64,000 nt of DNA, from assembly GCF_050908235.1 (NCBI RefSeq), contig NZ_CP194340.1; one strand, written 5' to 3'. This document shows, in pieces, positions 16,913 to 24,633 of the stretch. Each line of letters begins with the position of its first letter. Within the stretch, counting starts at the first letter, position 1. A program made the translations under genes and the position numbers. The notes under the pieces were generated by a model that had not been told where the DNA came from, did no database searches, and saw only the letters and a list, made by a program, of their open reading frames with translations. Source of the stretch: Pseudoramibacter alactolyticus (GTDB lineage: Bacteria > Bacillota > Clostridia > Eubacteriales > Eubacteriaceae).

Positions 16913-19291
16913 TTACCAGGCGCCGATTTCGGTCCGCTGGATGATATCGTCCTGGATGTCTTTGCCCAGTTCGACAAAAAAGGCCGAGTAGCCGGCCACG
17001 CGGACAAGCAGATCCTTGTGGTCTTCCGGATGTTTCTGGGCATCGATCAAAATATCGCGGTCGATGATGTTGTACTGGGTGTGATAAATATCCAGGGTAC
17101 ACTGGGTCTTTAACAGGTAGACCATGTTGTTGAGCCCGGTCTCGCCTTCCAGCATTTCCGGTTCGATCTTCAGGTTCATCTGGGTGCCCTGGGTGAAGCG
17201 CGAGTGCGGCAGGTGGGAGATGGACTTGAGCAGGGCGGTGGCGCCTTTCACATCGGTGCCGCCGGTGGCGCCGATCCCATCGGCCAGCGGGGCCCAGGCA
17301 TTGCGGCCGGAGGGCAGCGCGCCGACGGATTTGCCGATCGGCACATTCCCGGAGACCGGCAGCATGCCGGCGGTCAGACGGCCGAATTTAGAGCCGTGGG
17401 CCTCGATGCAGTCGACCAAATAGTTGTAGATTTCGCCGACGCAAAAGTCCGCGCGTTCGTCGTCGTTGCCGTATTTCGGCGCGCCCAGGCACAGCTGCTG
17501 AATGTCTTCATAGCCTTCAAAGTTGGCATCGAGAGCCTTGCACATCTTATCCATAGAGACTTGCTTTTCGTCGTAAACCAGGTATTTGATGTCGGCCACT
17601 GAGTTGATGACGTCGGCCTGGCCGATGATATTGATCCCGTTGCCGACGTTGTATTCGGCGCCGCCGTTGGCATAGTCCTTTCCGACGACCATGCAGTTCG
17701 GATAGGTCAGGGAGAGGGCGGGCACCGGGCGGTAGCGTTCGCTCAGATAGTCGAGGTAGGAGTTCATGGATGCCATGACATCGACGAAATAGGCGATTTG
17801 TTTTTTAATGGCGCTCATGAAATCGTCGAAGGTCGCAAAGTCGCGGGGGTCGCCGGTCCGGATGGAGACCTGTTCGCCGGTGAGCCGGCTTTTGCCGTTG
17901 GTCATCACCATGTCGACCACGCCGCCCATGCTGATTTCGCCGATATCGGTGTAGGATTTGAGCCGACCTTCCAAATTGGTTTCCACACAGCCGCAGGGCG
18001 TCCAGTCCCAGGCTTCCGACAGCGGAATGCCTTTGTTGAGCAGCATGCGGATTCCGGCATCATCGTGATAGATGGCCGGCATGGTGCGGCCCATGCGGAT
18101 GCACTCGGCCGCCTTGCGCAGGAAGCTGTCCGGATTCTTAGCGATGTTGTAGCGCACCGTCATGTTGGGTTCTTTAAGCGCGGTGTCTTCGGTGGCTTGG
18201 ATGGTCATGTAGGACAATTCGTTGACCGCATCGTTGCCGTATTTATCGATCCCGCCGGCACAAACCTGAACGGTCATGTTGTAGCCTGCGGAGAATTCGG
18301 CGGAAGCCGCATCCTGGAAGAGGCCCATTTCGGCAATTTTGATCCAGAAACAATCCATGAGTTCCTGCGCGCCGTCTTCGGTGAGGATGCCGGCGGCCAG
18401 GTCGTCTTTGTAGAATTTATAGAGATATTGGTCCATCCGGCCCAGGTTGTAGGACGAGGCATTTTGTTCCATAAAGATGCCGTATTCATAGGTGAGCATG
18501 CACTGCAGGGCTTCATAGAAGGTGCGCGGGGCGTTTTCCGGCACGGTGCGGTTGATTTCGGCAATTTTGAGCAGTTCGGCCTTTCGGGTCGGGTCGTTTT
18601 CTTCGGCGGCCATCTTTTCGGCGAGGTCGGCGTGGCGGTTGGCCAGCGCGATGATGCCTTCGGCGACGATGATTTCCGATCGATAGAAGATGATCTGTTC
18701 GACAACGTCTTCGCCGGCAGCGTCGTCGAGGGCGGCGAGCTTGGCTTCGGCTTCGGCCTTGATGCCGCCGACGCCTTTCGCGAGCAAGGTGGTCCAGCCC
18801 GGGGTGTTTTCGCCGTAGCCGCGGACAAATTTCTTATCGACATAGAGCATGCCGCCGTCGCGCATGGTTCGGACATCGTCGGGCATCATCGCGTTCCAGC
18901 GGTCGAGCACGCATTTGCCGCGCCAATAGGGGGCGATTTTATCCATAAAGACTTTTTTCGCATCTTCGGAAAGGAAGAAGGGATCATAGGGGCGGGTGCT
19001 GATGGTGTCGAGTTCCTTTTCGATGACGGAGCAGGCGGAGTCGGGATTTAAGATCCCGCAGCGGGGCTTGAAGCCGACGCCGCCGACGAGCAGCTCGTGA
19101 TCCTGAATATAGATGTCTTTCTTTTCGCAGACATTTTTGTAGCCGGTGGCCTTCTGAATGGCCCAAGGCTGGCCTTCGGACGCCTGGAAGCCTTCGGTCA
19201 TATAGAGCGCGTCCCAAACGTCCATGTCGACGCGGGTGCTCAGATACTGCTGCCTTAACGCTTCGATGCGTTTCATATAATCCTTTGCCAT
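16913..19291 (-). CDS. Glycyl radical enzyme of unassigned substrate, GRE2 (CutC-related)
   Basis: A 792-aa GRE with thiyl motif GCVET (~residue 440) and radical loop VRVAGYSAFFVEL (Gly ~767). The C-terminal third reads closest to choline TMA-lyase (shared APKYGNDD, AFFVELxKDxQDxIIxRT). By eye-alignment, the CutC choline residues Tyr208 and Asp216 are Lys and Glu here (KKFVRGYGENTPG), the N-terminal encapsulation region of BMC-type CutC is absent, and the diol-dehydratase His-Ser pair is replaced by ASSYNLGR. So it is neither a typical choline lyase nor a diol dehydratase. Its neighbours are a matching activase, an AraC regulator, an opine-dehydrogenase-family enzyme and an EutH transporter. 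RBS GAGGGAGG. Confidence 0.85.
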   Translation of the reverse strand: MAKDYMKRIEALRQQYLSTRVDMDVWDALYMTEGFQASEGQPWAIQKATGYKNVCEKKDIYIQDHELLVGGVGFKPRCGILNPDSACSVIEKELDTISTRPYDPFFLSEDAKKVFMDKIAPYWRGKCVLDRWNAMMPDDVRTMRDGGMLYVDKKFVRGYGENTPGWTTLLAKGVGGIKAEAEAKLAALDDAAGEDVVEQIIFYRSEIIVAEGIIALANRHADLAEKMAAEENDPTRKAELLKIAEINRTVPENAPRTFYEALQCMLTYEYGIFMEQNASSYNLGRMDQYLYKFYKDDLAAGILTEDGAQELMDCFWIKIAEMGLFQDAASAEFSAGYNMTVQVCAGGIDKYGNDAVNELSYMTIQATEDTALKEPNMTVRYNIAKNPDSFLRKAAECIRMGRTMPAIYHDDAGIRMLLNKGIPLSEAWDWTPCGCVETNLEGRLKSYTDIGEISMGGVVDMVMTNGKSRLTGEQVSIRTGDPRDFATFDDFMSAIKKQIAYFVDVMASMNSYLDYLSERYRPVPALSLTYPNCMVVGKDYANGGAEYNVGNGINIIGQADVINSVADIKYLVYDEKQVSMDKMCKALDANFEGYEDIQQLCLGAPKYGNDDERADFCVGEIYNYLVDCIEAHGSKFGRLTAGMLPVSGNVPIGKSVGALPSGRNAWAPLADGIGATGGTDVKGATALLKSISHLPHSRFTQGTQMNLKIEPEMLEGETGLNNMVYLLKTQCTLDIYHTQYNIIDRDILIDAQKHPEDHKDLLVRVAGYSAFFVELGKDIQDDIIQRTEIGAW

Positions 19292-19365
19292 AGTGATACC
19301 TCCCTCAAAATCAATGCATGATACATCGGGCCCGCCGGATGCGAGCCGCTTTGCTTATTTATATA

Positions 19366-19384
19366 CGCAAGCTTTATGCCAAAA
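19366..19384. promoter_or_regulatory. Shared 19-bp motif upstream of GRE2 (copy 1)
   Basis: CGCAAGCTTTATGCCAAAA lies 75 bp upstream of the GRE2 start. The same motif with two substitutions occurs at 21512-21530 upstream of the GRE2 activase. It is a candidate binding site for the AraC regulator encoded between them. Confidence 0.55.
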
Positions 19385-19391
19385 AACGGAA

Positions 19392-19924
19392 AAGCTTCGA
19401 AAAAAATTTTTATTTTAGAAAACGTTTGTTTTTCGCTCTTTTAAATGCCCGCTTTTGGACGCAGGGATTGAAAGGTTCATAGGGAGCGAGGGCAAAAAGC
19501 AAAAAAAGTTTCGGTTTTGGGCAAAACGACGCAAAAAAATAGGCACTTTTGCGTTGACTGCGGCAGAAAAAACGGCGCTGGGCGCTGTCGGAAAAAGAAG
19601 TTCAGCGCCCTTAGGCGGCTTCGGTCTCAGCCAGAGATAAGCCCGAATTTCAGGGGGTCAAGATCATTGTTTTCGCTGGTCGTCCGAAGGCCAGGCGGAG
19701 ATAAAGCTCAGGCACCGCCCTTTGAAAGGTGAGGCGGCCGACCGATTCAAAATAACGCCCGGCGAGGGAAAGGCCGCTCATCGGTGGACCAGCCTTTCGG
19801 CATGGGCGGGCCCGTTGCGTGTTCGCGGGCTTCGCCAAAGAGCTCGGGATAGGCGGCGTGGGTAGCCTTCAGCGCGAATGGTGGACAGGAAGTCAACGCA
19901 GAATTGGATCAATGCTGTTATCGG
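19392..19924. other. Intergenic stretch without a supportable gene
   Basis: About 530 bp between the GRE2 promoter region and the AraC stop codon. Short open frames on both strands show no family resemblance. 19499-19514 (GC-AAAAAAA-GTTTCGG) nearly repeats upstream of GRE3 at 44259-44273. A GATTCAAAATA patch at 19741-19751 recurs near the bioB remnant (36395-36405). Confidence 0.6.
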
Positions 19925-20632
19925 TTATTGGGCCAGGGGTATTGTCCGCTTACGGTAGGCCTTGGGGGTCATACCGGTGATGTTGCGAAAGGCGCGGGTA
20001 AAGGTGGAATTGCAGCTGTAGCCCACCATCACGGCGACGTGGGTCACGCTGAAAGAGGTGTTTTGAAGCAACTCCTTGGCCTTTTCTACCCGGGTGCGCC
20101 GGAGATAGATCCCCGGGGAGACGCCGGTTTTGTGTTTAAACCAGTCGTTGTAGTAGGTGACGTTGTAGCGCTCGATCTCTGCGAGCTGATCCACGGTGAT
20201 GGGCAGATCGTAATGCTCGGCGATGTAGCGGATGGATGGGGGTTCGTGGTTTTCCAGCAGCTTGCTGTAAAGAAAGTTATAAAGATAGTGAACGGAGCTG
20301 CTGTTGGGGCTGTGTTTAAGCTCCGCCTGGATGAGCTCGACCAACTGCATGATCTGGCCGCGCATGGAGACGATGATGGGTTCGCCGAGCAGGACCTTGT
20401 CTTTGTCGTCCGGAGCTTCGGTGAGGTTGAGCACGAGCATGCGCCCACTGAAGTCACATTCGTGGGGCATCTTTCGGGGCACCAGGCAAAGTTCCTGCGG
20501 GGTCACGTCGTAAACCCGGTCGGCAATGTTGAGGCGCAGGGTTTTTTCCAGGGGCACCATGATTTGAATATAGGGGTGAGCGTGTTCGCCCCGGCATTCG
20601 TGAAACATGCGAATATCAATGACTTTTTTCAT
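19925..20632 (-). CDS. AraC-family transcriptional regulator of the GRE2 locus
   Basis: A 235-aa protein with an N-terminal cupin-like sensing half (HPYIQIMVPLE...ELCLVPRKMPHECDFSG) and a C-terminal double helix-turn-helix (VTHVAVMVGYSCNSTFTRAFRNITGMTPKAYRK), the AraC DNA-binding signature. I chose ATG 20632 (MKKVIDIRMF) behind GAAGGAGG; the upstream extension to 20986 overlaps the activase gene. It sits 32 bp after the activase in one operon and probably controls that operon and GRE2 through the shared 19-bp motif. Confidence 0.88.
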   Translation of the reverse strand: MKKVIDIRMFHECRGEHAHPYIQIMVPLEKTLRLNIADRVYDVTPQELCLVPRKMPHECDFSGRMLVLNLTEAPDDKDKVLLGEPIIVSMRGQIMQLVELIQAELKHSPNSSSVHYLYNFLYSKLLENHEPPSIRYIAEHYDLPITVDQLAEIERYNVTYYNDWFKHKTGVSPGIYLRRTRVEKAKELLQNTSFSVTHVAVMVGYSCNSTFTRAFRNITGMTPKAYRKRTIPLAQ

Positions 20633-20664
20633 TTCTCCAAGTCCTCCTTCAGTTGATATTTTTA

Positions 20665-21453
20665 TTACCACACGACGCGTTCGAGGTGCTGGGCGACAAT
20701 ATCGCGGCAGGCCTCCATATGTTCCGGAGAAGGTGTGTCGATATCGCCCAGCGCGTAGGGGATGCCGAGTTTGCGATAGGTATCGGTGCCCAGTTTGTGA
20801 TAGGGCAGAAGTTGAATCCAGTCGAGCTTTTTGAGCTGGGTGCAAAATTGGCCGATGCGGTGAAGTTCCGCCTCGGAATCGTTGAGGCCGGGGATTAACG
20901 GTGTGCGCACAATCAGCCGGAAGGGGTGCCGCAGGCTGTTGGTGTGCAGCAGATTGCTCAGAATCGGCCGGTTGTCGACGCCGCAAAACCGGCGGTGCAG
21001 CTCGGGATCGACGAATTTAATATCGATATAGGCCGTATCGACATGTTGAAGGATGCTTTCGACCACGGTCCATTTGGCAAAAAGCGCCGTTTCGATGGCG
21101 GTGTTGATGCCCTCCTTTTGGGCCTGCTGCAGCAGGCAGCGGGCGAAATCCGGCTGGGCCATCATCTCGCCGCCGGAGACCGTCATCCCGCCGCCGGAGT
21201 GAAAATAAAAGGGAATGTCCTTGCGGACTTCCTTCAAAACTTCTTCGACGGTCATTACCTCGCCGTAGGTCTGGTCTTCGGCCGTGGTTTGGATTTCAAA
21301 GGGCTGGCTTTCCGGGGTGGAGCACCAGGCGCAGCGCAGATGGCAGCCCTTCATGAAAACAACCGTGCGGAAGCCGGTGCCGTCGTGAATCGAGCTGCGC
21401 TCCATGCGCAGAACGATTCCTTTATGATCTTTCCCCTCGTATTGAAAATTCAT
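20665..21453 (-). CDS. Glycyl radical enzyme activase (radical SAM), ferredoxin-less type
   Basis: About 262 aa. Radical SAM CX3CX2C is visible in KGCHLRCAWC, followed by VSGGEMM (the GGE motif for SAM) and the activase signature IQLLPYHKLGTDTYRKLG. It lacks the two-[4Fe-4S] ferredoxin insert found in most GRE activases and in the 47-kb paralogue, and so resembles PFL-activase architecture. It presumably installs the glycyl radical on GRE2. ATG 21453 is preceded by AAGGAG at 12 bases; an in-frame ATG at 21474 has no ribosome site. Confidence 0.87.
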   Translation of the reverse strand: MNFQYEGKDHKGIVLRMERSSIHDGTGFRTVVFMKGCHLRCAWCSTPESQPFEIQTTAEDQTYGEVMTVEEVLKEVRKDIPFYFHSGGGMTVSGGEMMAQPDFARCLLQQAQKEGINTAIETALFAKWTVVESILQHVDTAYIDIKFVDPELHRRFCGVDNRPILSNLLHTNSLRHPFRLIVRTPLIPGLNDSEAELHRIGQFCTQLKKLDWIQLLPYHKLGTDTYRKLGIPYALGDIDTPSPEHMEACRDIVAQHLERVVW

Positions 21454-21511
21454 AGCGTGCAAGTGCTCCTTCATTGTGATGATCGATGCGATTTCTTTGT
21501 TGTTTAATCAT

Positions 21512-21530
21512 CGCAAGTTTGATGCCAAAA
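21512..21530. promoter_or_regulatory. Shared 19-bp motif upstream of the GRE2 activase (copy 2)
   Basis: CGCAAGTTTGATGCCAAAA, 59 bp upstream of the activase start and 17 of 19 identical to 19366-19384, in the same orientation relative to the gene. Confidence 0.55.
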
Positions 21531-21822
21531 TGGGGGAATAATCGGAGAAAAAGCAGAGAAGCGCGCCATCGCCGCATCTAAGCCATTTAAATCACGGGTA
21601 AATTTTTGCCGTTTCTCAGGTAGAAGGAGAAATAGCAGCAGCGCAAAAAAATGAACGAGAATACTGCAAAAATATTGGCGTTTATGCGGGAGAAAATGCA
21701 AAATAATGGTCGATTTTTATCGTCTTTCGGAGCTGGTGCACCGGAAGGATCGGAATGGCACGGGAAGCTTTGCGCTGTTTATAGCCTGCACGGGGAAGGA
21801 CGGCGGCAAATCGCCAAAAAAA

Positions 21823-21848
21823 GCACACACCCAAGACTGGGTGTGTGC
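21823..21848 (-). terminator. Terminator of the opine-dehydrogenase-family gene
   Basis: A perfect stem GCACACACCCA / TGGGTGTGTGC with an AGAC loop. On the minus strand it is followed by TTTTTTT. The preceding 21531-21820 contains only short open frames with no support. Confidence 0.88.
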
Positions 21849-21867
21849 GGTGATGATGGGGCTTTGC

Positions 21868-23088
21868 TTATTTGGCGGTGAAGTTGCCGTTTAAGATATA
21901 ATCCTTCAGCTGGGCATCATTCATGTGGCCGATTTCGAGATAATCCAGGGTGAATTTGCTGTTTCCGGTCAGATCGCGGTCGAGCATGGTGCTGGCGAGC
22001 AGGATCATCGAATCGACGATCGGCGTCGGAACGTCGTATTTATCGCCGAGCTGCTGGATGAAGTAGCAGCCGACCGGCACGTCTTCTGTGATGTAGCGGT
22101 CTTCCAGGGAGAAAGGACCATCGCCGAAGAAGTTTTCATATTTTTCTTCAAACGGAACGGCGAAGTCCGGCCCCATGTATTCTTTCCCATACATGGTGGT
22201 GCGGGAGAAGAAGTCTTCGTAGTTCACGGTGGTCAGGCCGACGTTCATGGCTTTGGCAAGGGCCTTTTCTTCTTCCCAGAACACGGACTGAACCTGGGCA
22301 ATGGCCGGGCACAGCGCGAAGCCGTAGAGCGAGTAATTTTTCATTTCCTGGCCGAGAACGGTATCGAAGTTCTGCATGGTGGAGACCCCAAGAACAGTAC
22401 CGGGAACATGGATCACCGGGTTGACGTTGCCGAGGTTGACGTCGATGACGTCCGTCCCTTTAATAAAGCCGTCGCCGGTGCGGATGGCGTCGAAAGCGCC
22501 GATATAATCGGCGGCGGCGATGAAGTCGTCGCTGTCGGATGCCGGCAGGGCAGCCCCGCGGATGAAGGTGATGCGGTCTTCCACCTTGCATTCGTTGGTG
22601 GTGACCCCGCCGCGGCGGACAATGCGCACGCCGTAGGGGGCGGTGTACCAGGCGCCGACGATCACTTTCGTGGTGCAGCCGAGTTCGCGCATGATTTTTC
22701 TGAATTCAAAGGTCCCGAGGTTGTCTGGAATGATGTGAACCACCTGACCGTCTTCCAGCAGGGGAATCAGTTCACGAAAAACCGTTTCGTGTGCGCCGGC
22801 GATGGTCGTCACGATGATATTGCCGGCGCCTTTAACGGCTTCGGCCATGTCGGTAGTGGCCATGTTCAGGCGGCCGATACCCTTCCTTTCGAAGCCATAG
22901 GTGCTGAACTGGTTGCCGGACAGCTTAATGCCGGTTCTCATGATGTTGGTCAGATTCTTTTTAAAGCCTTCCTGTTCCCACAGGTTGACCTTCTGGCCCG
23001 CCAGCGCGCAGTCACCGGCCATGGTTTTACCAACACCGCCGGCCCCGATGATTGCAATCGGTTTGTCTTTCAGATAACGCATATCCAT
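21868..23088 (-). CDS. NAD(P)-dependent octopine/nopaline dehydrogenase family protein
   Basis: A 406-aa protein with an N-terminal Rossmann fold (IAIIGAGGVGKTMAGDCALAG, residues ~11-31) and a C-terminal helical half typical of opine dehydrogenases, which reductively couple an amino acid or amine to a 2-oxo acid. A conserved His typical of the family may be in NPVIHVPG. RBS AAGGAGG before ATG 23088. It has its own consensus promoter with tandem repeats just after the -10. It is separated from the GRE2 activase by a terminator and diverges from the eutH-like gene. The substrate is unknown; the setting suggests a role in the GRE2 pathway. Confidence 0.8.
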   Translation of the reverse strand: MDMRYLKDKPIAIIGAGGVGKTMAGDCALAGQKVNLWEQEGFKKNLTNIMRTGIKLSGNQFSTYGFERKGIGRLNMATTDMAEAVKGAGNIIVTTIAGAHETVFRELIPLLEDGQVVHIIPDNLGTFEFRKIMRELGCTTKVIVGAWYTAPYGVRIVRRGGVTTNECKVEDRITFIRGAALPASDSDDFIAAADYIGAFDAIRTGDGFIKGTDVIDVNLGNVNPVIHVPGTVLGVSTMQNFDTVLGQEMKNYSLYGFALCPAIAQVQSVFWEEEKALAKAMNVGLTTVNYEDFFSRTTMYGKEYMGPDFAVPFEEKYENFFGDGPFSLEDRYITEDVPVGCYFIQQLGDKYDVPTPIVDSMILLASTMLDRDLTGNSKFTLDYLEIGHMNDAQLKDYILNGNFTAK

Positions 23089-23110
23089 TGTTCGTTCCTC
23101 CTTGAATTTG

Positions 23111-23129
23111 ATGCCGGTTTTTCCGGCAT
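23111..23129 (-). promoter_or_regulatory. Hairpin in the opine-dehydrogenase leader
   Basis: ATGCCGG-TTTTT-CCGGCAT is a perfect 7-bp stem in the 5' leader, about 23-40 bases before the start codon and close to the ribosome site. It could affect translation or mRNA stability. Confidence 0.35.
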
Positions 23130-23152
23130 GCTAACGCAGCGGATTCAGTCGA

Positions 23153-23180
23153 TGACTTAAACTCATTGACTTAAGTTCAT
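23153..23180. repeat. Tandem 14-bp direct repeat (candidate operator)
   Basis: TGACTTAAACTCAT (23153-23166) and TGACTTAAGTTCAT (23167-23180) abut and differ at two bases. They begin just downstream of the -10 of the minus-strand promoter, a repressor position. They share ATTGACTTAAGT with the palindrome in front of the TetR cluster near 29.76 kb. Confidence 0.55.
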
Positions 23181-23207
23181 TATAGGAGCTCGTCGGTTGT
23201 TTGTAAA
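23179..23207 (-). promoter_or_regulatory. Sigma-A-type promoter of the opine-dehydrogenase gene
   Basis: Read on the minus strand: TTTACA (23207-23202), a 17-bp spacer, then TATAAT (23184-23179). Confidence 0.75.
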
Positions 23208-23386
23208 GGACGAATTTGAAATTTTTTTAAATGCTTCTCTTACACGATTTTAGCTTTCATAATTATATAGGGGAACAAAAATAGCGCACTTGGAAGCGCG
23301 CTGTATTTCGTTTATTTTAAGGTTTTCGTTCAATTTGCCGAATGTCGCCATTTTTTGACTTTCTTTCGCCTTTGGTTGCCAAACGC

Positions 23387-23415
23387 TTGATTGAGAAAAA
23401 GGGCTGCGCTACGAT
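23387..23415 (+). promoter_or_regulatory. Likely promoter of the eutH-like gene
   Basis: TTGATT (23387-23392), a 17-bp spacer and TACGAT (23410-23415), about 50 bp upstream of the start codon. Confidence 0.45.
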
Positions 23416-23464
23416 GAAGGCGCCTATAACAAAGCCTTAACGATTTTAGAATGGAGAAATCATC

Positions 23465-24571
23465 ATGAGTACTATTGCCGCGGTCTTTTTTTGTCTGGGT
23501 GCGGTTGATTATTTGCTGGGCAATCGTTTTGGGATTGGAGAATCCTTTTACGAAGGGCTCAATGCCATCGTCGAGCTGCTGTTTTTAATGACGGGTTTTA
23601 TCGCTTTGGCACCCTGGATCAAAGCGGTGCTTGGGCCGGCCATCACGCCATTTTTTATGCGGATTGGCTGTGACCCGTCGCTTTTTGCCGGGATGTTGCT
23701 CTCCTGTGATAGCGGCGGGGCGGTGCTGGGCAAGGCCATGGCCGTCGATGCGACGGCAGGTCTTTATAACGGGATGGTTGTTGGCGCCTTTCTGGGGATC
23801 AACATCATGATCACCATTCCGCTGGTATTGGAAAACACCAAAGGCGAACGGCAGCAGGCGGCGACGAAAGGCTTGCTCATCGGGTTTGTGACGTTGCCCT
23901 TTGGCTGCGTGCTCACCGGATGGATCGCCGGATTTAAAACCGGGTTGATTCTGGCCAATACCTGGCCGGTTTTATGCTTTGCGCTTTTGCTGTTCGTCTT
24001 GTTTAAGGCCTGCGGGGAGCACATCCTCATGGTGTTTAAGGGGCTGTCCTTTGTCATCCGCACCATTGCCCTGACGGGTTTTGCCATCGACGCGGTGCAG
24101 CAGACTTTGGGCGTTGCCATTTTGCACGGATTGACGCCGCTGAGCGAAATTTTCCCGGTGATCTGCAGCATCGGGGTTTTTCTGGCGGGGATTCTGCCCT
24201 TTATGGCCCTGCTTCAGCGCGTGATCCAGCGTCCGCTGAAAAAGCTGGGAACGCTTTTAAAAATCAACGGCCGCTCGGTCATCAGTTTGCTGATTTGCGC
24301 GGCCAATCCCATCCCGGTGATGCTCGACAGCGAAAAGCTGGATGTCCGGGGCTGTTTTTACAACGTCGCGTTCTTGACGGCGGCCTGTTTTGCCGCCGGG
24401 GATTTCCTCGCCTTTTCGATGCAATTTCACCCGGCGATCGCCATGCCGCTGATGGCGGGCAAACTGATCACCGGTCTTGTGAGTCTGGGCATTGCCATTA
24501 TGGTTTCCCGCGGCGATTCGATGGCGTTGCGCCCGAATCGAACGTGCCGGCCGACTGAAACCGCCGATTGA
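23465..24571 (+). CDS. eutH: EutH-type ethanolamine transporter-like membrane protein
   Basis: A 368-aa protein with about 10 hydrophobic helices, within the EutH length range. Matches to EutH as I remember it include ALAPWIKAVLGPAITP, the DPSLFAGMLLSCDSGG loop (EutH: NPSMFAGTLLACDMGG), and the late GDFLAFSMQFHPAIAMPLMAGKLITG segment (EutH: GDHLGFAA...IVGKLIGG). EutH imports ethanolamine. No ethanolamine ammonia-lyase (eutBC) is in the window, so its cargo may be a related amino alcohol feeding the neighbouring GRE2/opine-dehydrogenase locus. The C-terminal ~20 residues are polar and Arg-rich. Confidence 0.78.
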   Translation: MSTIAAVFFCLGAVDYLLGNRFGIGESFYEGLNAIVELLFLMTGFIALAPWIKAVLGPAITPFFMRIGCDPSLFAGMLLSCDSGGAVLGKAMAVDATAGLYNGMVVGAFLGINIMITIPLVLENTKGERQQAATKGLLIGFVTLPFGCVLTGWIAGFKTGLILANTWPVLCFALLLFVLFKACGEHILMVFKGLSFVIRTIALTGFAIDAVQQTLGVAILHGLTPLSEIFPVICSIGVFLAGILPFMALLQRVIQRPLKKLGTLLKINGRSVISLLICAANPIPVMLDSEKLDVRGCFYNVAFLTAACFAAGDFLAFSMQFHPAIAMPLMAGKLITGLVSLGIAIMVSRGDSMALRPNRTCRPTETAD

Positions 24572-24584
24572 TCCATTTGATTGC

Positions 24585-24623
24585 AAAAAAGCGCCGCTTT
24601 CCCAAAGGGGAAAACGACGCTTT
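24585..24623. terminator. Bidirectional terminator between eutH and the bactofilin-like gene
   Basis: AAAAAAGCGCCGCTTTCCC pairs imperfectly with GGGGAAAACGACGCTTTT around an AAA loop, lying between convergent genes. Confidence 0.6.
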
Positions 24624-24633
24624 TGGGTCAGAT

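Noticed and set aside
16913..19291. Calling GRE2 a trans-4-hydroxyproline dehydratase (HypD)
   Set aside because: It shares GCVET and TGDPR with HypD, but the C-terminal third reads closer to CutC and no proline-reductase-pathway gene such as proC is adjacent. An opine-dehydrogenase homologue is not pyrroline-5-carboxylate reductase.
16913..19291. Calling GRE2 a choline trimethylamine-lyase
   Set aside because: By eye alignment the choline-contact Tyr and Asp are Lys and Glu, the N-terminal region of BMC CutC is missing, and no shell gene is in its locus.
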